Positions 26,013 through 40,200 of a DNA stretch of 64,000 nucleotides are shown in pieces. This DNA comes from Takashimella koratensis. Taxonomy: Eukaryota > Basidiomycota > Tremellomycetes > Trichosporonales > Tetragoniomycetaceae. How positions within the stretch are numbered: the first letter of the stretch is position 1; each line of letters starts with the position of its first letter. The DNA is taken from the NCBI GenBank assembly GCA_003116875.1, contig BCKT01000011.1, forward strand, positions 875,771-939,770. Reading direction: 5' to 3'. The notes below the pieces were generated by a model. The model was not told where the DNA came from. It did no database searches and saw nothing but the letters and a program-made list of their open reading frames with translations. The translations under genes were made by a program, and so were the position numbers.

Positions 26013-29000
26013 TCAATAGTCCAAGTCCATCTCGCCCTGTCGGCGCTCTTGCCCCGCCTTGTAGGCCGTCTCAAACAGCAACCTGCGTTTGCGCGGGATC
26101 GATGGCGCCGGGGTAACGATGGACGCGCTGAAACGAGGTCAGTCAATTGCCAGAATTATCCAACCAGAAGGTAACGAATCAAACAAGGCAAAGCGAGGAA
26201 CAAGGAATCGTCGCGTTCTTTACTTACATCGAAGTACCGCAGTTTGGTGCGGGGGTACCCATGATGATACACTCTGACACGCCTTGAATCTCGTCTTTCT
26301 TTGAGAACAAGGAGGCGTCAAACAAGTGATCGGTCGTTTTCTCGAAACTCGCCAACATGAGAACCGAGTCTTTCATCTTCTGCACACCGAAACGAGTGAT
26401 ACCGAGAACCTCACCCTGGAGAAAATCGTCAGAGCTTATTAATTTGGCACTTTGGACCTAGCCCCAACTCTGATCCACTTGCACCAAGAGACCCAACTCA
26501 CCTTGTAGGTCATGACGTCTCCGAGGAGCATGACGTGTCGAGGATCGATACTCATACCGTGCGACTGCATTGTCGTTTGAATCTCATTATAGATTGTTTG
26601 CCTTGCCGCTTCGATCCCCAAACACTGAGCCGTCTCCATCACGTGATTGGTCTTTGTCAATTCACCTCGAACGCCCTCGGTACCCATGACCTCGTTGAGT
26701 CCGTAACCCGTCACTAAAAGCTGGTGTTCCTCTTGCTTCTTCTCCTTGTGGGTGATGACGGATCGATCGATTTGAGCAAGACCCTTGACCTGGACGTTTG
26801 AGATCTCGCGCTTGAGAGCCTTGAGTCGCTCGTATACCCCGTTGCCACGCTCTTTACCGCTCTCTTTGGCATTCGTCTCGTCGTCGTCAATGTAGATTTT
26901 AATTCGGTTTCGCTTCGAGTCGATCGTGATCGATCCCTCCTTGATACGGAGTTTTGGCGCGCGGGTAAGCTGCGTCTTGATCAAGTCAAGGTTGATCTCG
27001 AGTTGGAGGCGGTTGATGGCCTTCATATCGACGTGAATCTGAATAAACGCGTTGGCATCCGTCCACGACTCCTCAATGATCGACGCAACCTCGCCGAGCG
27101 TCGTTCGCTCAATTCGCCCCTTGACAATTCGCGCCGCCGCTTCGTTGGTAGGGTTGGCGAGCTCGACGGTGATAATCGGTGTGCTAATCTTCTTCGCTGC
27201 GTTGATAATCTCCTTGATACGAGGGACACCAAGCGTCACGTTCATTGACGCGACACCGGCAAAGTGGAAAGTCTTGAGCGTCATCTGTGTGCCTGGTTCA
27301 CCGATCGACTGGGCACCGACAGCACCGACAGTCGATCCTGGCTCAATCTTGGCGAGCAGGTACCGGACTCGACAGTTCTCGAGGAAAGCGTTGACCTGCG
27401 CCTCTGTCACTTTGCTCGAGTTGTCCAGGACTCGTTGAATCGCCGCTGCACCCAAAATCAGCAACACTTCATACTCTGTCACAAGCGACTCACGGTCAGA
27501 CGACTGAAGGAACTCTTCATACTCTTCGATATCGTCCTTCGTGTCTGCAGCCGGGACACCACGAGCCATACGCTGTGTCGCTGTGGGTCGGACAATGTGG
27601 TCCATGATGAAGTTGAACGTGTTCTCTCGGAACTTTTGGTGCACTTGAGCCCACACTTCTGGAAGCGCTGGCCGTTCACGCTTGTTGGCGATACCCTCGG
27701 GGTAGATTCGCTGAGCGACCACCTGGATCTCGTAAGGGTACAGCGGTTTGCCCTCTCGAGATGTCGTATTCTAAGCCGAGTCAGTGAAAGAAGCTCCAGC
27801 ATAGATGTCAACTCACGCAGGCATGTTTCCAGCTTCGAACATATTCAACCGGAGTGGCATCACCTTCAAGGCACGCCGGGTCGAGCGAGTCGTCTCCGTA
27901 TTCGAACTGAACGATCCCACCAACCGAGTTTCGGACACTCAAATCGTACTGCGTCGACAGATCTTCCAGCGCCTTCATCAATCTTCGCGCCATGTAACCC
28001 GTTTCGGCTGTCTTGACAGCCGTGTCAACAAGACCTTCTCGACCCGAGATGGCGTGGAACAAGAACTCGGTCGGGGTGAGGCCCGAGAAGAAACTGTTGC
28101 GAACAAAGCCCTTGGAGGGGGGATTTTTGCTCTTCTTGCGGAAATGAGGCAACGAACGATCCTGGAAACCGTTGGGAACACGGTTACCTGCGATAATCTG
28201 TTGACCGACACAAGCGACCATTTGCGCGACGTTGATCTTGGAACCTAGACTGTTAGCAACCTTCAAAGAAGTAAAGCTCACCTTTAGAACCACACGTGGC
28301 CATGATCAAAGGTGCGTTATGTCGACTAAGCTCCTTCATACACGTCTCACCGACGGCTTCTCGAACTTTACTCAGGAGACCCGAGATGGTCTGCTCAAGC
28401 GTCGTCTCTTGGTCACAACCAGGCGCATTGGTAAGTTTACCTCGCTTGGCGAGATCAATGTTCTCGTCACACTTTGCGTATGCTTCCTCGACCATTGCAT
28501 CCTTGCTCGTCGAGAGCATCGGGCCGGGGATGACATCGTTGATGCCGAGTGAGAAACCCTGATTGGCAAGCCAACGAGCCGAAAGCTTGGCCAAACGAGT
28601 CATCGCCGCGGCAGCCTCGTTCGGTCCATAGTCGCGTAACATGACACCAAACACCGAGTTCTTCTTGCCATCACCGACCGTGTTCTTGTCAAACACACCG
28701 CACATGATCTCGCTGTTCTGGATGACGAGGTAGCCGTCGTTGGGCGACATGTCGGGGATGAAGTTGTACTCCTTGGGCGGGTCGACAAGTGTACGACACT
28801 TGGCTTCGAGATTAACGAGCACCTTGGACTTTCGGTTCGGTCGCATGAGTAGGTTGAACACTTGTTTACCCGTCCAGAGTCGAACTGGCTTCCAAATCGT
28901 CGGTGGAGGGAGGTCAATCGCGAGGTTGCCGTCCCCGAGGTACGAGCAGATCTGGGTGAACTGCTGTCGATCGAGCAAACGATCTCGGCGGGACAAGAGG

Positions 29001-31049
29001 AAAGATGCGGTGATGAAATCTTGAATGGCAGCGATAATGGGTTCTCCGTTACGAGGTGTCACGAGGTTTTTCTTTACCGACATGAGCTCGAGGGCTTCTG
29101 TGCGCGCTTCTTCGGTCTGAGGAACGTCTGTGCCATGTCAGCACAGTATTAAGATAACGAATCGTCACTTACGAAGGTTCATCTCGTCTCCGTCAAAATC
29201 GGCGTTGTACGGGTTACAAACACACTCGTTGAGACGGAACGTTCGCCAAGGTCGTACGCGCACTCGGTGGCACATGATTGAGATCTTGTGCAAACTCGGT
29301 TGACGGTTGAACAGGACGATACTGTTTAAGTCAGCCCTGCCCATGATTCCTAAGCCTAGACTCACTCGCCATCTCGCAGGTGTCGGTGGACGATATCGCC
29401 CACTCTGAGGTTCCTCGCCAGCTCTTTCCTCCTCTCACGCTCTCGAATCGGCTGCAGCGATCGCCGTGGGAAGGCGCCCGACATGTGTTCAATGATATTG
29501 GCACCCGGGTGGGCCTTGGCACCATTGATCACTGCTCGCCTCATCGCTTCCATGTTGTAGTCGGTCACTCGTTCTGGGTAAGAAAGCTTGACGGCAATCT
29601 TCTCTGGCACGGCGACCTCGTCGATTCGCAAGTTTGGGTCGGGGCCGATGACGGTACGACCGGAAAAATCGACACGCTTTCCGGACAAGTTACCACGGAA
29701 ACGACCTTGCTTGCCTTTGAGTCGTTGGACAAAGCCGCGAGTTGGTTTACTCTGCACTTGTTAGCCGGGTCTCACATCAAAGTTGTCAACTTACCCCTGT
29801 GGTGTTGATACCGGGTGTCTGCGAGTTGATGTACAATGCCACCATCTGACCGAGAGACTCCCAATTTGTCTGATTGTCAGCATCAATTATACTGGTGGCA
29901 CCTACGATGGTCTGCGACAACCCCTGACCCTTTTCCATCACCGACAACAACATGCGGTTCTGATTCACAATCTCCACAAGCTTGGCCGTCAAATCGTCCT
30001 CGTTACTAGATGTCAGTGAACTCATGGCAACAAGTGACTCACTTTCCCGAATCTGACGCAACAGATGGACGGATACACGGTGATGGGACTGATATATACG
30101 TCCAGATGTAGTCCTCTGGCCGACCAATCTCTGGGTGCAGCGAGAGCAGCTCGCAATCCTAAGAACAATCAGCATCCTTCGAATTCTTCGCTTACCTCTG
30201 CAGTCACACGTCTGAACAACTCCAACACTCGAAGCGGGTTGAGGTCCTCTGTCGCCCTCTGTAATTGCGCCGCAAGCGCCTGGTTATCGTTGATCGCAGT
30301 CTTGAAATCGGCCATCCACGCTCCCTTCATATCCTTGTTTTTTGCCGACCGAAACGCCTCATGACTGATCTTGAGCGTTCCCGACTTCTTCACAATGCCG
30401 TTGAGCTCGCCGCAGTACGAACACATGCTGATTTTCTTACAGGCAGCGAGGACTTGCTTGGATGCGTGTTGCCGTTGTAGAGTCTCGAGCTTTGGACGAC
30501 GGAAACGACGGAGGAAGTTTGCTCGCTCATTGTGAGGCAACAGGATACGAGCGCACCGCTAGCAGGATTAGCGACGAAGACTGCAAAGGAGGAACTCACT
30601 TTACAGATACACGAGAGCATGTTGATGGTTGCTCGGAAATAGCCAATGTGGAAAACTGGCAACGCGAGCTTGATGTAGCCGTAGTGACCAACGCAGTTGT
30701 TTGAGTCTTCGTGACAGGTCGGGCAGTTGCCGCCCTTCTGATTGGGACCCTAGGAAGAGTCAGCTAGAGCTCGAGTATAAGTAAAGATGGTCCCTTACCA
30801 GTCGGGCGTCAAGAGGTCCATCAGGTGCAGTTGTTCGTGAGCCATCATCATGGTTCTTATATAGCTCGGGGATGGTCACCTCGAGTTCGGCAATACGGAC
30901 GATGTCCTTGGGCGCAAAGGGCTGGAATTGGATGTGCTTGCTGTGAGGGGGTCAGTTCTGCAATGTCGTTATATTCAACTATATACTCACATGCGCTTGG
31001 GGGCGTCTGTGGAGACGTATTGCTTGTCGTTGTGGTCGACGAGATCCAT
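26013..31049 (-). CDS. RPC1: RNA polymerase III largest subunit (C160)
   Basis: Catalytic largest subunit of Pol III, which transcribes tRNA, 5S and U6 genes. Fourteen exons from ATG at 31049: 31049-30991, 30940-30799, 30749-30600, 30558-30196, 30158-30043, 30005-29906, 29869-29795, 29751-29366, 29321-29173, 29127-28282, 28244-27817, 27770-26502, 26415-26228 and 26127-26013. They total 4386 nt, 1461 aa. Features in order: an N-terminal zinc-binding clamp ([17 protein letters not shown]), [20 protein letters not shown], the Mg-binding NADFDGDEM loop, a bridge/trigger region, and [20 protein letters not shown] then [20 protein letters not shown]. The last is diagnostic of Pol III rather than Pol I or II. 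The C-terminus has [21 protein letters not shown] 60-nt in-frame stretch near 27430-27490 may be an extra intron. The promoter is shared with SLY1. Confidence 0.95.
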
Positions 31050-31559
31050 GACGGGCGACAATAAGGATGGACGTGCGAGAGTGGCGAGGAGGAAGAAACG
31101 AGAGCAATTAGGCCAGCGGCTGACCGCGCAGCTGAGCTCTGTATATGCTAGCCGTGCAGCTCTGACACCTGTGTTGGTGACTTCCCACTCGATGCTTGCC
31201 TGCTTGCTTGCTGTTTGAAAGTCGTTGCTCGCCGGTGTTCTGTGCGGGATGGATGATGGTGGATGGTTGACGGTTGATGCGAAAAAATATAGACGAGTGC
31301 AGAAGTCCGAGTGAGGATTAAATGGGGGGAGAAAATATAACAGGGATGCTGAGGACGTGTTGTTCATCGTGGCCATTGTTGCTGGTTATCCGTCACTCTC
31401 CACCTCGTCACCACCACCACCACTCCCCTCGTCAGCAGCAGCCTGCAAGGACAAGACTAGGTCACAGCTTCTTATCCCCCCGACAGCTTGCCATCGAGCG
31501 TGCAGCCGACAGTCCCCCCTCTCCTCAACGGGTCCATTCTTCACTCCCCACGCCGCGCC
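31050..31559. promoter_or_regulatory. Divergent promoter RPC1/SLY1
   Basis: 510 bp between two start codons. A TATATTTTTT element on the minus strand near 31286 could serve RPC1. The SLY1 side is rich in CCACCAC/CTC repeats. Confidence 0.5.
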
Positions 31560-33991
31560 ATGTCGCGCCCGACCCTCCTCCAGTCGCAGACGACTGCGCT
31601 CTTCACTCTCCTCAACCTCGACCAGCCCCCACCCCCCACCGCGGGATCCTCCACCACCGGTCCCTTCCCGCGCCCCTCGACACCATCTACGACCTTCGAT
31701 GAGAGTGCGGGTCCACTCGTGTGGAAAGTGCTCATCCTCGATGACCAGAGCAAAGATATCCTCGCGACCAGTCTCAGGGTACAGGACTTGAGAGAGCAAG
31801 GTGTCACATTGCACATGTACGTAGGATGGTGGAACATATATAACTAAAGCTGACATCTAATTTTACCGTCCGTAGGCAGCTGCACTCGCAACGGCCATCG
31901 TTGGTCGACGTGCCCGCGGTCTACTTTGTATCTCCGACTCTGGCCAACATTCGCCGGATTGCAGAGGTAGGTCATACTTTTCTCTCTCAACTAACGAATA
32001 TCACAGGACCTCAACCCACCGCTCTACTCTTCCTACCACCTCTCCTTCACCTCATCCCTCCCGCGATCCCTGCTCGAAGAGCTCGCGTCGCTTATCCTCG
32101 CCAACGACCCTACTGGCGCCACGGGTCAACTCATCTCTTCTGTCCACGACCAGTTCCTCGACTTTCTCGTTCCCTCACCCAACCTCTTCTCACTCCTTCC
32201 CAGAAAAGAGACGAGAGCCGAGGCAAATGGAGTGACGAAGAAGGGAACCAAGGCCCCCAAAGAGATCGAGGTGGAGGGTAAACCAAGCTACGTGGTCCTC
32301 AATGACCCGCGAGCTGGCGAGGTTGAGATTGAGGAGGAAGTAGAGCGAATCGCCAAGGGTCTCTTCAGCGTTATCGTGACCATGGGTAGGTCGGGATCAT
32401 GATATTGTGCTGATGAGCAGGTTTCATCCCAATCATCCGTTGCCCGCGCGGCAACGCTGCCGAGATGGTCGCCCGTAAACTCGACTCCAAGTTGCGCGAT
32501 CATATTTCCTCGACAATGTCGCAGCGTGGTGGTGCATCGCGTGACGGTGGCTACGGTGCAGACAGTCTGAGCAGTCTTCAACGACCTCGTAGGTTACCAC
32601 GATCGGCAACAGCTAACCCCAGTCCTTGTCATTCTCGATCGCAACGTTGATCTCATCCCGATGCTGTCACACTCATGGACTTACCAGGCACTGGTCCACG
32701 ATGTGCTTGACATGAAGCTCAACCGCGTCACCGTTGAAGTAGGTCATCCTCAATGCGCCAAACTGACCACTAGTCTCCCGAAAATGGCCGTTTGCAGAAG
32801 AAATCGTACGACATCGACTCGAAAGACTTTTTCTGGGCCAAGAACGCCGGCAATCCATTCCCGCAGGTGGCCGAAGATATTGACACGGAGCTTAGCCGGT
32901 GAGTATTGCTCATGAACTTGCTAATCCGCAGATACAAAGCAGATGCTGCGGAGATCACTCGCTCGACCGGTGTCAGCGATGTCAACGACGTGGCTCAAAT
33001 GTAAGCGCACTTCTTGACTCTTGCTGATACTCAGCGACTTTACCTCCAACGCTGCCAACCTCAAAACCGCGATCACGGCTCTTCCTGAGCTGACCGCGCG
33101 CAAACACACTTTGGATACCCACATGAACATTGCTACGGCTTTGCTTCAGGCTATTAAAGAGCGCAGTCTCGACAATTTGTTCCAGATCGAGGAAGGGGCC
33201 GCCCGGCAAGCCAAGGCCGCTGTGATTGCCGCGTTGAAGGGCCAGACCGACGAGCCTGGTCAAGTCGCTCATCCGACATTGGAGGACCAGCTCCGCTTGG
33301 TCATTATCTACTTCCTCTCGGTCGCCGACAACGCCATGCCCAAGGAGGACCTGGCAGAACTCACCAACTTGCTCAAAGAGGCCGGAGCGAGCGTTGCGGC
33401 TCTTGATTACGTTAAAAAGGTCCGAGAGGTCACTCGGATGACCATGATGGCGACTCAGCCTACCGTGGCTGCACAAACGCAGACGACCGGTGGCGAATGG
33501 ACCAAGGGGTTCAGCGCGTTGGGTAACCGAGTGAGTGATTCCTGGGATGCCTCGCTGACGACTAGATCACCGACCGATTGCGTGAAGGTGGTATCACTGG
33601 TGTGGGGTTGGACAACCTGATCTCTGGAGTGAAGAATTTTTTGCCAGCACGCAAAGAGCTCACCATCACTCGTCTTGTCGAAGCACTGATGGAACCATCG
33701 ACTGCGGCGGCCCAAGCGTTGCAGGACACGGACGACTACCTCTTGTTTGACCCTCGCGCCACTCGATCTCGCAACACGACGCAGAACCGGACGCGTACCC
33801 AGTACAGCGAGAGTGTCGTGTTCGTAGTTGGAGGTGGAGGATACGTCGAGTATTCCAACTTGATGGAATGGGCGTCGAGGAGCCAGAAGGAAGGAGGCGG
33901 AGCTGGGAAGAGAATCACGTATGGTAGTACAGAAATTTTGAACCCGACGGGATTCTTGACTGCGTTGGGCGATCTGGGTGCGACAGCGTGA
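31560..33991 (+). CDS. SLY1: Sec1/Munc18-family protein Sly1
   Basis: SM protein that binds the syntaxin Sed5 and promotes SNARE assembly in ER-Golgi traffic. Nine exons: 31560-31816, 31876-31966, 32007-32385, 32421-32588, 32623-32738, 32774-32898, 32932-33000, 33035-33530 and 33566-33991. They total 2127 nt, 708 aa. Domain 1 has [19 protein letters not shown] and the following [20 protein letters not shown]. Domain 2 has [20 protein letters not shown]. The long helical domain 3 is followed by the conserved [19 protein letters not shown] near the C-terminus, and NPTGFL just before the end. The combination fits Sly1 rather than Vps33, Vps45 or Sec1. DYN1 follows in tandem after 262 bp. Confidence 0.92.
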
Positions 33992-34253
33992 CGAGGATAG
34001 ATACGACGGTAGTGCTTGTGCTTATGGGTGATAAAGGTTCAAGGTCTGCGTTGATATGCATCGATACATGTAGTGTCTGTGGGTCGAATCTGAAACTGAG
34101 CGACATGCCACTTGGGGATGAAACCACAAACCACAAACCAAACGACGGCGCGTAGGGCACGCGCCGCTCGAAAATCAACCGACCACCATCTCATCCTTCA
34201 ACCTCATCCACATCCATCGCGACCTCACATCATCCACTACACAAGTCGCAACC
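33992..34253. promoter_or_regulatory. SLY1-DYN1 intergenic region with inverted repeat
   Basis: 262 bp that must hold the SLY1 3' end and the DYN1 promoter. A perfect 7-bp inverted repeat, GGCGCGT (34147-34153) and ACGCGCC (34159-34165), flanks a 5-bp spacer about 90 bp before the DYN1 start. Confidence 0.6.
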
Positions 34254-37200
34254 ATGGCCTCGACCTTGACAGAGGACGGGGCCACCCCAGCTCCGCCTCC
34301 CGATGGACTGGCCTTTGACGTTGGCGCGTTTCGCAGCTACCTCTCCATGCTGCTCCAGCCGGGTACGTCACAGCGCATTCAAGACCCTTCCTAGCTAACC
34401 CGTCGGCAAAACATAGTCATGTCTGCGACCCGTTCAGAGCTGGAGAACAGCCTATTCGACGACCCATCATTTGAAGAGAAAAGCCTTCGCTTCGCATCCG
34501 ACCCCGGCTGCCAGGTTGTCTACGTTACTCGCTCGCGAGTGACCGAGATCGATCCAGACGATCCTACCGTTGTCGGCATCACCTACCGCTTGAACTTGCC
34601 GCCTACCCCTCCATACTCTGGCAATATCCTCTCCACGCTCGCTCTTATCAAATCCTCTCCAACGCTCGACTCACTCTCGCCGCTTGGTACTCAGCTGCAC
34701 TTTGTGCTCCTCTCGTCAGCAGTCGCGTCGGTCGCGCCGTCACTCGTCGAAGACGGCGGGTCGGGCGCATCGACTGCAGCTGTCACAACGCCTGTGCAAG
34801 GCGTAACGCCGTACGACGGCTTGCACAGCCTCGTGCACTGGGGTGTCGCGCCGTGGTTTGACAGCTATGTCGCGTCCAAGGGCGCCGTGCAGGATGGTCC
34901 TGCGGGTGCAAAGAAGGGAGGCGAAGCGCAGATGGGTATTCCCGTCACCAAGAAGAAGTTTGCAGAGCTCGAGCTTTCACTACTCCATCTAAAGCAAAAC
35001 GTCGAGATTCCCGATGTTCACTTGTCGGTTCACCCAGCCATCCGCAAAGCCGTCACCGCGGTAAGTAGAGCGTGTCCTTGCAGTGACCAAGCTTACATTT
35101 GCACCCAGGGACACGCCTCGGGTCAAAGGGTTTCGGTGGACGCGATTGAACCAGCAGCACTCCTCGCCGACGCTGGCTTCCTCAACAAGCTCCAAGCCGA
35201 CGTCAATCACTGGATTAAGGAGATCCAAACGGTGACCAAGCTCTCGCGCGACGTTGGCTCGGGTACAGCGTCGCAGGAGATCAACTTTTGGCTCAGCATG
35301 GAGCTTGCTTTGGAAGGGATTGAAGCGCAACTTAAGGGCGAGGAAGTTACGCTCGCTATGGACGTTCTCAAGCACGCGAAACGTTTCCACGCGACTGTCA
35401 GCTTCATCGCCGACACTGGACTCAAGGAGGCCGCGGACCTAGGTGAGTTGAATTATCTGTTCAAGCTAATCATCAGTCCACAAGCACAATATCCTCATGA
35501 AGGACTTTCCCCTCGACGAGCTTCTGTCTGCGACTGACCTGGAGAAGATTCAAGGATCCGTCTACCAGATTTTTGCCCACATCAACAAGAAGCTCAAGCT
35601 TTCGTACGTGACTTTAGTGACCACGCTGACCCCAGGCCATACCCTATCCGCCGCACGCTACCCCTTGTCGAGGCAATCTCGTCCGATTTTAACGACCAGC
35701 TCTTGCGTGTACTCGGCAGCCAGCGCCTGATGTACATGGAGTACGGCAAGTTTGAAGACGTCATGAGCTCAACCGCGGAGGTGTTCGGGGCGTGGGACGA
35801 GAACATGAAGGATTTTACCAACGTCGCAAGAGAAGGTGAGTCAAGTGGTGGCTAGGCTAACCCCAGTGTCCCGCAAACGTGCGGAAAAGTTCATCTCTAT
35901 CAAGATCAACCCCGTCCACGCCAAACTCCAAGAACGAATCGAGTACCTCCGAGCCTTCCGCAGGTCTCACGAGCAGCTTCGTGTAATGACAAGCTCAACC
36001 AGGAGCGTGGGAACTCTCGGCAACGACATGCCTTTTGATATTGATATGGACGAGGAGGTTCGACTTGCCTTTGACAGCGTCAAGAATGTCGATGTTCTTG
36101 ATGTCTCACCGGGTGAGTAGAGGCCGAGACTCTAGCTGACGTCAGAGGGCTCGGAGATCTGGTACGCCGCCGAGGTCGCGTACAACGACCGCGTGTCGAG
36201 AATCGAAAACCGCATCATCTCAAGATTGCGAGACAAGCTCGCTACCGCTCGCACTGCGCAAGAGATGTTCCGTGTCTTCTCCAAGTTTAACACGCTCTTT
36301 GTCCGCCCAAAGGTGAGGCCGTGTGAGATGTAGGCTGATCGTAGATCCGCGGCGCCGTGCAAGAGTACCAGACCCGCCTGATCGACTCGGTCAAGGACGA
36401 CATTCGACGACTTCGTCAAAAATTCACCGACAACTATCGTAACTCTCAGGCGTTCCATATGTCTCAGCTTCGCGACTTTCCCTCGGTCTCGAGTGCGATC
36501 ATCTGGGCGAGACAGATTGAGCGGCAGCTTGTCATGTATATGAAACGTGTCGAGGACGTCCTCGGCAAAGGATGGGAGAGCTACGCTGAGGGCCAGAAGC
36601 TCCAAGTTGAGAGCGCTTCGTTCCGGACCAAGCTCGATACGCGGCCTCTGTACGACGCATGGGTCGCCGAAATCAGTCGACGAGGCAACTTGACCGTCAA
36701 CGGGCGACTGTTCGAGATTGTCCGAACCCGAGCGACCGCCGCCAATGCCCAAGGCCAGTTGCAGCTCGTCGTCCAGTTTGACCCCCAGGTGATCGCCCTG
36801 TTCAAGGAGGTCCGCGCGTTGATTTGGCTTGGCTTCCCCGTGCCACTTACCATCACCCACCGGGCCAAGGACGCCAAACGCGTCTATCCACACGCCGTCA
36901 GCCTGATGGAGTCGGTCCGCACCTACACGCAGACTTTGGATCTCATCGACCGCAACCCGGGCATCGCGATCCTCCTCGCCAACTACCGCCAGCATGCCCA
37001 GCAAATGATCAGTCGAGGTAAGCGAGGCGTAAATTCAAGCTGACTCTAGGCATCAACATGCAGTGGGATCACCTGGTGAACGCGTACGAGAGCCATAGGT
37101 TCTTACCCGGTGGCACGACCGATGGGCGTGAGAGCCGACACTTTGTCTTTGTACGAGAGTTTGCCAGTGTCATCTCTTTGCTCCAGGACAAGGCGATCGC

Positions 37201-40200
37201 TCTCATCGACACGTCCACCGAGATCTCCAAAGTCGTCGAGGAGCTCGGCACGTGTGATTACAACAGCGAGACATTTGCCGGCCTGCTCGGGCAGATCCAG
37301 AAAACGATTGACCAACTCAATCTCGATGGTTACAGTAACCTCGACGCATGGGTCGCCGACCTCAACAAGGAGATCGACACGGTCCTTAGCACACGCCTCG
37401 TCCAGGCCATCGACGCTTGGTGTGCCGCTTTCGACGTGACCGAGAACGACAAGATTTCCACCGTTCAGATTAAGCCGCTGGTCCATGAAATCCGGATCCG
37501 CAACCAAGTCATCTACCTCGACCCGCCTATCGAGTTTGCTCGTCAGGAGTGGTTGACCCAGTTCCAAGACACTCTTGGCGTCGTGTGCCACCTCGACCGC
37601 ATCCGAAGCTCGCGATACGAGATCAGTTTGCAGGTGGACGAGGCGACCGCCGAAGAGACGACTTACATCGGTCTGCTTACCGGGTTCGCCAAGTCGCCCC
37701 TCGAGCGACCGATCACATTGATCGAGAACAAGGTGCAGGACGTCAGCGCCTACGTCGACAAGTGGCTCCAGTTCCAATCACTTTGGGACCTCGAGGCCGA
37801 GTACGTGTACAACCGGCTCGGCGACTCGCTGTCCGACTGGGCGCAGCTGCTGTCGGATATCCGCCAAGCGAGGTCCACGTTCGACACCACCGACACGCGC
37901 AAAGAGTTTGGCGTATGTGTTATCGACTATGCCAACGCCCAGAGCAAGGTGAACGCAAAGTACGACTCGTGGCAGCGCGAGCTGTTGGCCAAGTACGGTA
38001 GCAAACTCGGGTCGTCTATGAAGGATGTCTACTCTGCCATCCTCAAAGCCCGAAGTGACCTCGAAGTCCACGCAATCGAGGGCAGCTCCACCGCCCAGGC
38101 CGTTTCGTTCATCACGTTTGTTCAGGACCTCAAGCGCAAGGTTGTTAAATGGACACCCGAGATCGAGCAGTTTGCTGTGGGCCAGAAAACCCTCGAGCGC
38201 CAGCGATACTCCTTCCCGTCCGACTGGCTATACGTTGACCAGATCCAGGGCGAGTGGAGTGCGTTCTCTGAGATTCTCAAGCGCAAGGACGACTCGATCA
38301 AGGAACAAGTGGCCGGTCTTCAGCTCAAGATTGTCGCCGAGGACCAAGTTGTCGACCGCCGTATCAGCGACTTTATCGCCGAATGGGAAGTGAGCAAGCC
38401 GTTGCAGGGCAACATCAAGGCGGACGCCGCGATCAACACGCTCAACGCGTATGAGACGCGCCTGACCCAGTTGATCGATGACTACGCACTCGTCTGCCGC
38501 GCCAAGGAGGCTCTCGACCTCGAACACACCAAGAACGAGCGACTACAACCCGTGTCCGAGGAACTGCGCGATCTCAAGGCGGTGTGGACGGCGCTTACGG
38601 GGATCTGGAGTCGGCTCGGTCAGCTTCGTGAGACGCTTTGGACAACGGTTCAGCCTCGGAAGATACGACAAGAGCTCGACAATATCTTGACATCGACGCG
38701 AGACATGCCCAGCCGAATGCGACAGTACGCAGCGTTCGAGTTTGTTCAGGAAACGATCCGGTCTCTGCTCAAGGCAAATCTGCTCATCACCGAGCTCAAG
38801 TCCGAGGCCCTGCGCGAGCGCCACTGGGCCAAACTGTACAAGGCCCTGCGCATGCCAGCGGGATATCAGGCGACGTCGATGACGCTTGGCCAGGTTTACG
38901 ACCTTGACATTCGCAAAAACGAGGCGCTCATCAAAGAAGTCGTTGTTCAGGCACAGGGCGAGATGGCGCTCGACGAGTACCTCAAGCAAGTTCGAGAGAC
39001 GTGGACGTCGTACTCGCTCGACTTGATCAACTACCAGAACAAATGCCGTCTCATTCGCGGCTGGGACGATCTGTTCACAAAGTGCAGTGAGCAACTCAAC
39101 TCGCTCACCGCGATGAAACTGTCGCCGTACTACCGCGTCTTCGAGGAGGAGGCAGCGTCATGGGAGGAGAAGCTCAACCGCGTGCACGTGCTCTTCGACG
39201 TCTGGATCGATGTTCAGCGGCAGTGGGTCTACCTCGAGGGCATCTTCTCCGGCAGCGCAGATATCAAGCACCTCTTGCCGGTTGAGAGCTCACGGTTCCA
39301 AAACATCAACTCTGAGTTCCTCTCCGTCATGAAAAAGGTTTACAAGTCGCCATTCGTTCTCGATGTGCTCAACATTGCGGGTATCCAGAAGAACCTCGAG
39401 CGCCTCGCCGATCTCCTCACCAAGATTCAAAAGGCACTTGGCGAGTACCTCGAAAAAGAACGATCAGCATTCCCTCGCTTCTACTTTGTCGGTGACGAAG
39501 ACCTGCTCGAGATCATCGGTAACAGCAAGGACATTCGTCGAATCATGAAGCATTTGAAGAAGATGTTTGCAGGGATTTCGACGCTTCAGCTCGACGATGA
39601 CGAGACGGAACTGCAAGGTTTTGCGTCGCGCGAGGGCGAGCAGGTCGCGTTCCGAGCCCCGATCGTGCTCAAGGATTTCCCAAAGATCAACGATTGGCTC
39701 GCCAAGGTTGAATCGGAAATGCGATTGTCCCTCGCGCACCTCCTCTCCAACGCCGTAGCCGAGCTCAAGGCATTCTTCCGCGTCGACGCTGAACTATCCC
39801 TCACTGACTTGCTCAACTGGATCGGCACGTACCCGGCGCAACTCGTTGTCCTCGCCGTCCAGATCGCCTGGACCGACCTCGTCGAGTCGGCTATCGTCTC
39901 TACGGGACTGGCCAGCGTCCTCGCTCTGGTCTCGCGCACACTGGATCTCCTCGCCGACACTGTACTGCAGGATATTCCCGTCCTTCAGCGCCGCAAGTGC
40001 GAGCACCTCATCACCGAGCTCGTCCACCAGCGAGACGTCATCCGCTCCCTCATCACCTCAGGGATCCGGAGCGCTTCCAACTTTGAGTGGTTGTATCACA
40101 TGCGATTCTACCTCGACGACAGTGGCGAGGATGTGCTCAACCGTCTCCAGGTCCGCATGGCCGACGCTTCGTTCCCTTACGGCTACGAGTACCTCGGCAT

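Noticed and set aside
29870..29905. Treating the 36-nt RPC1 intron as coding
   Set aside because: Removing it gives [20 protein letters not shown], closer to the expected RPC1 spacing, and it has good donor, branch and acceptor sites. Some retention remains possible.
36132..37004. 290-codon minus-strand open frame
   Set aside because: It is a complementary-frame shadow of dynein exons, whose own frame is unbroken and conserved.
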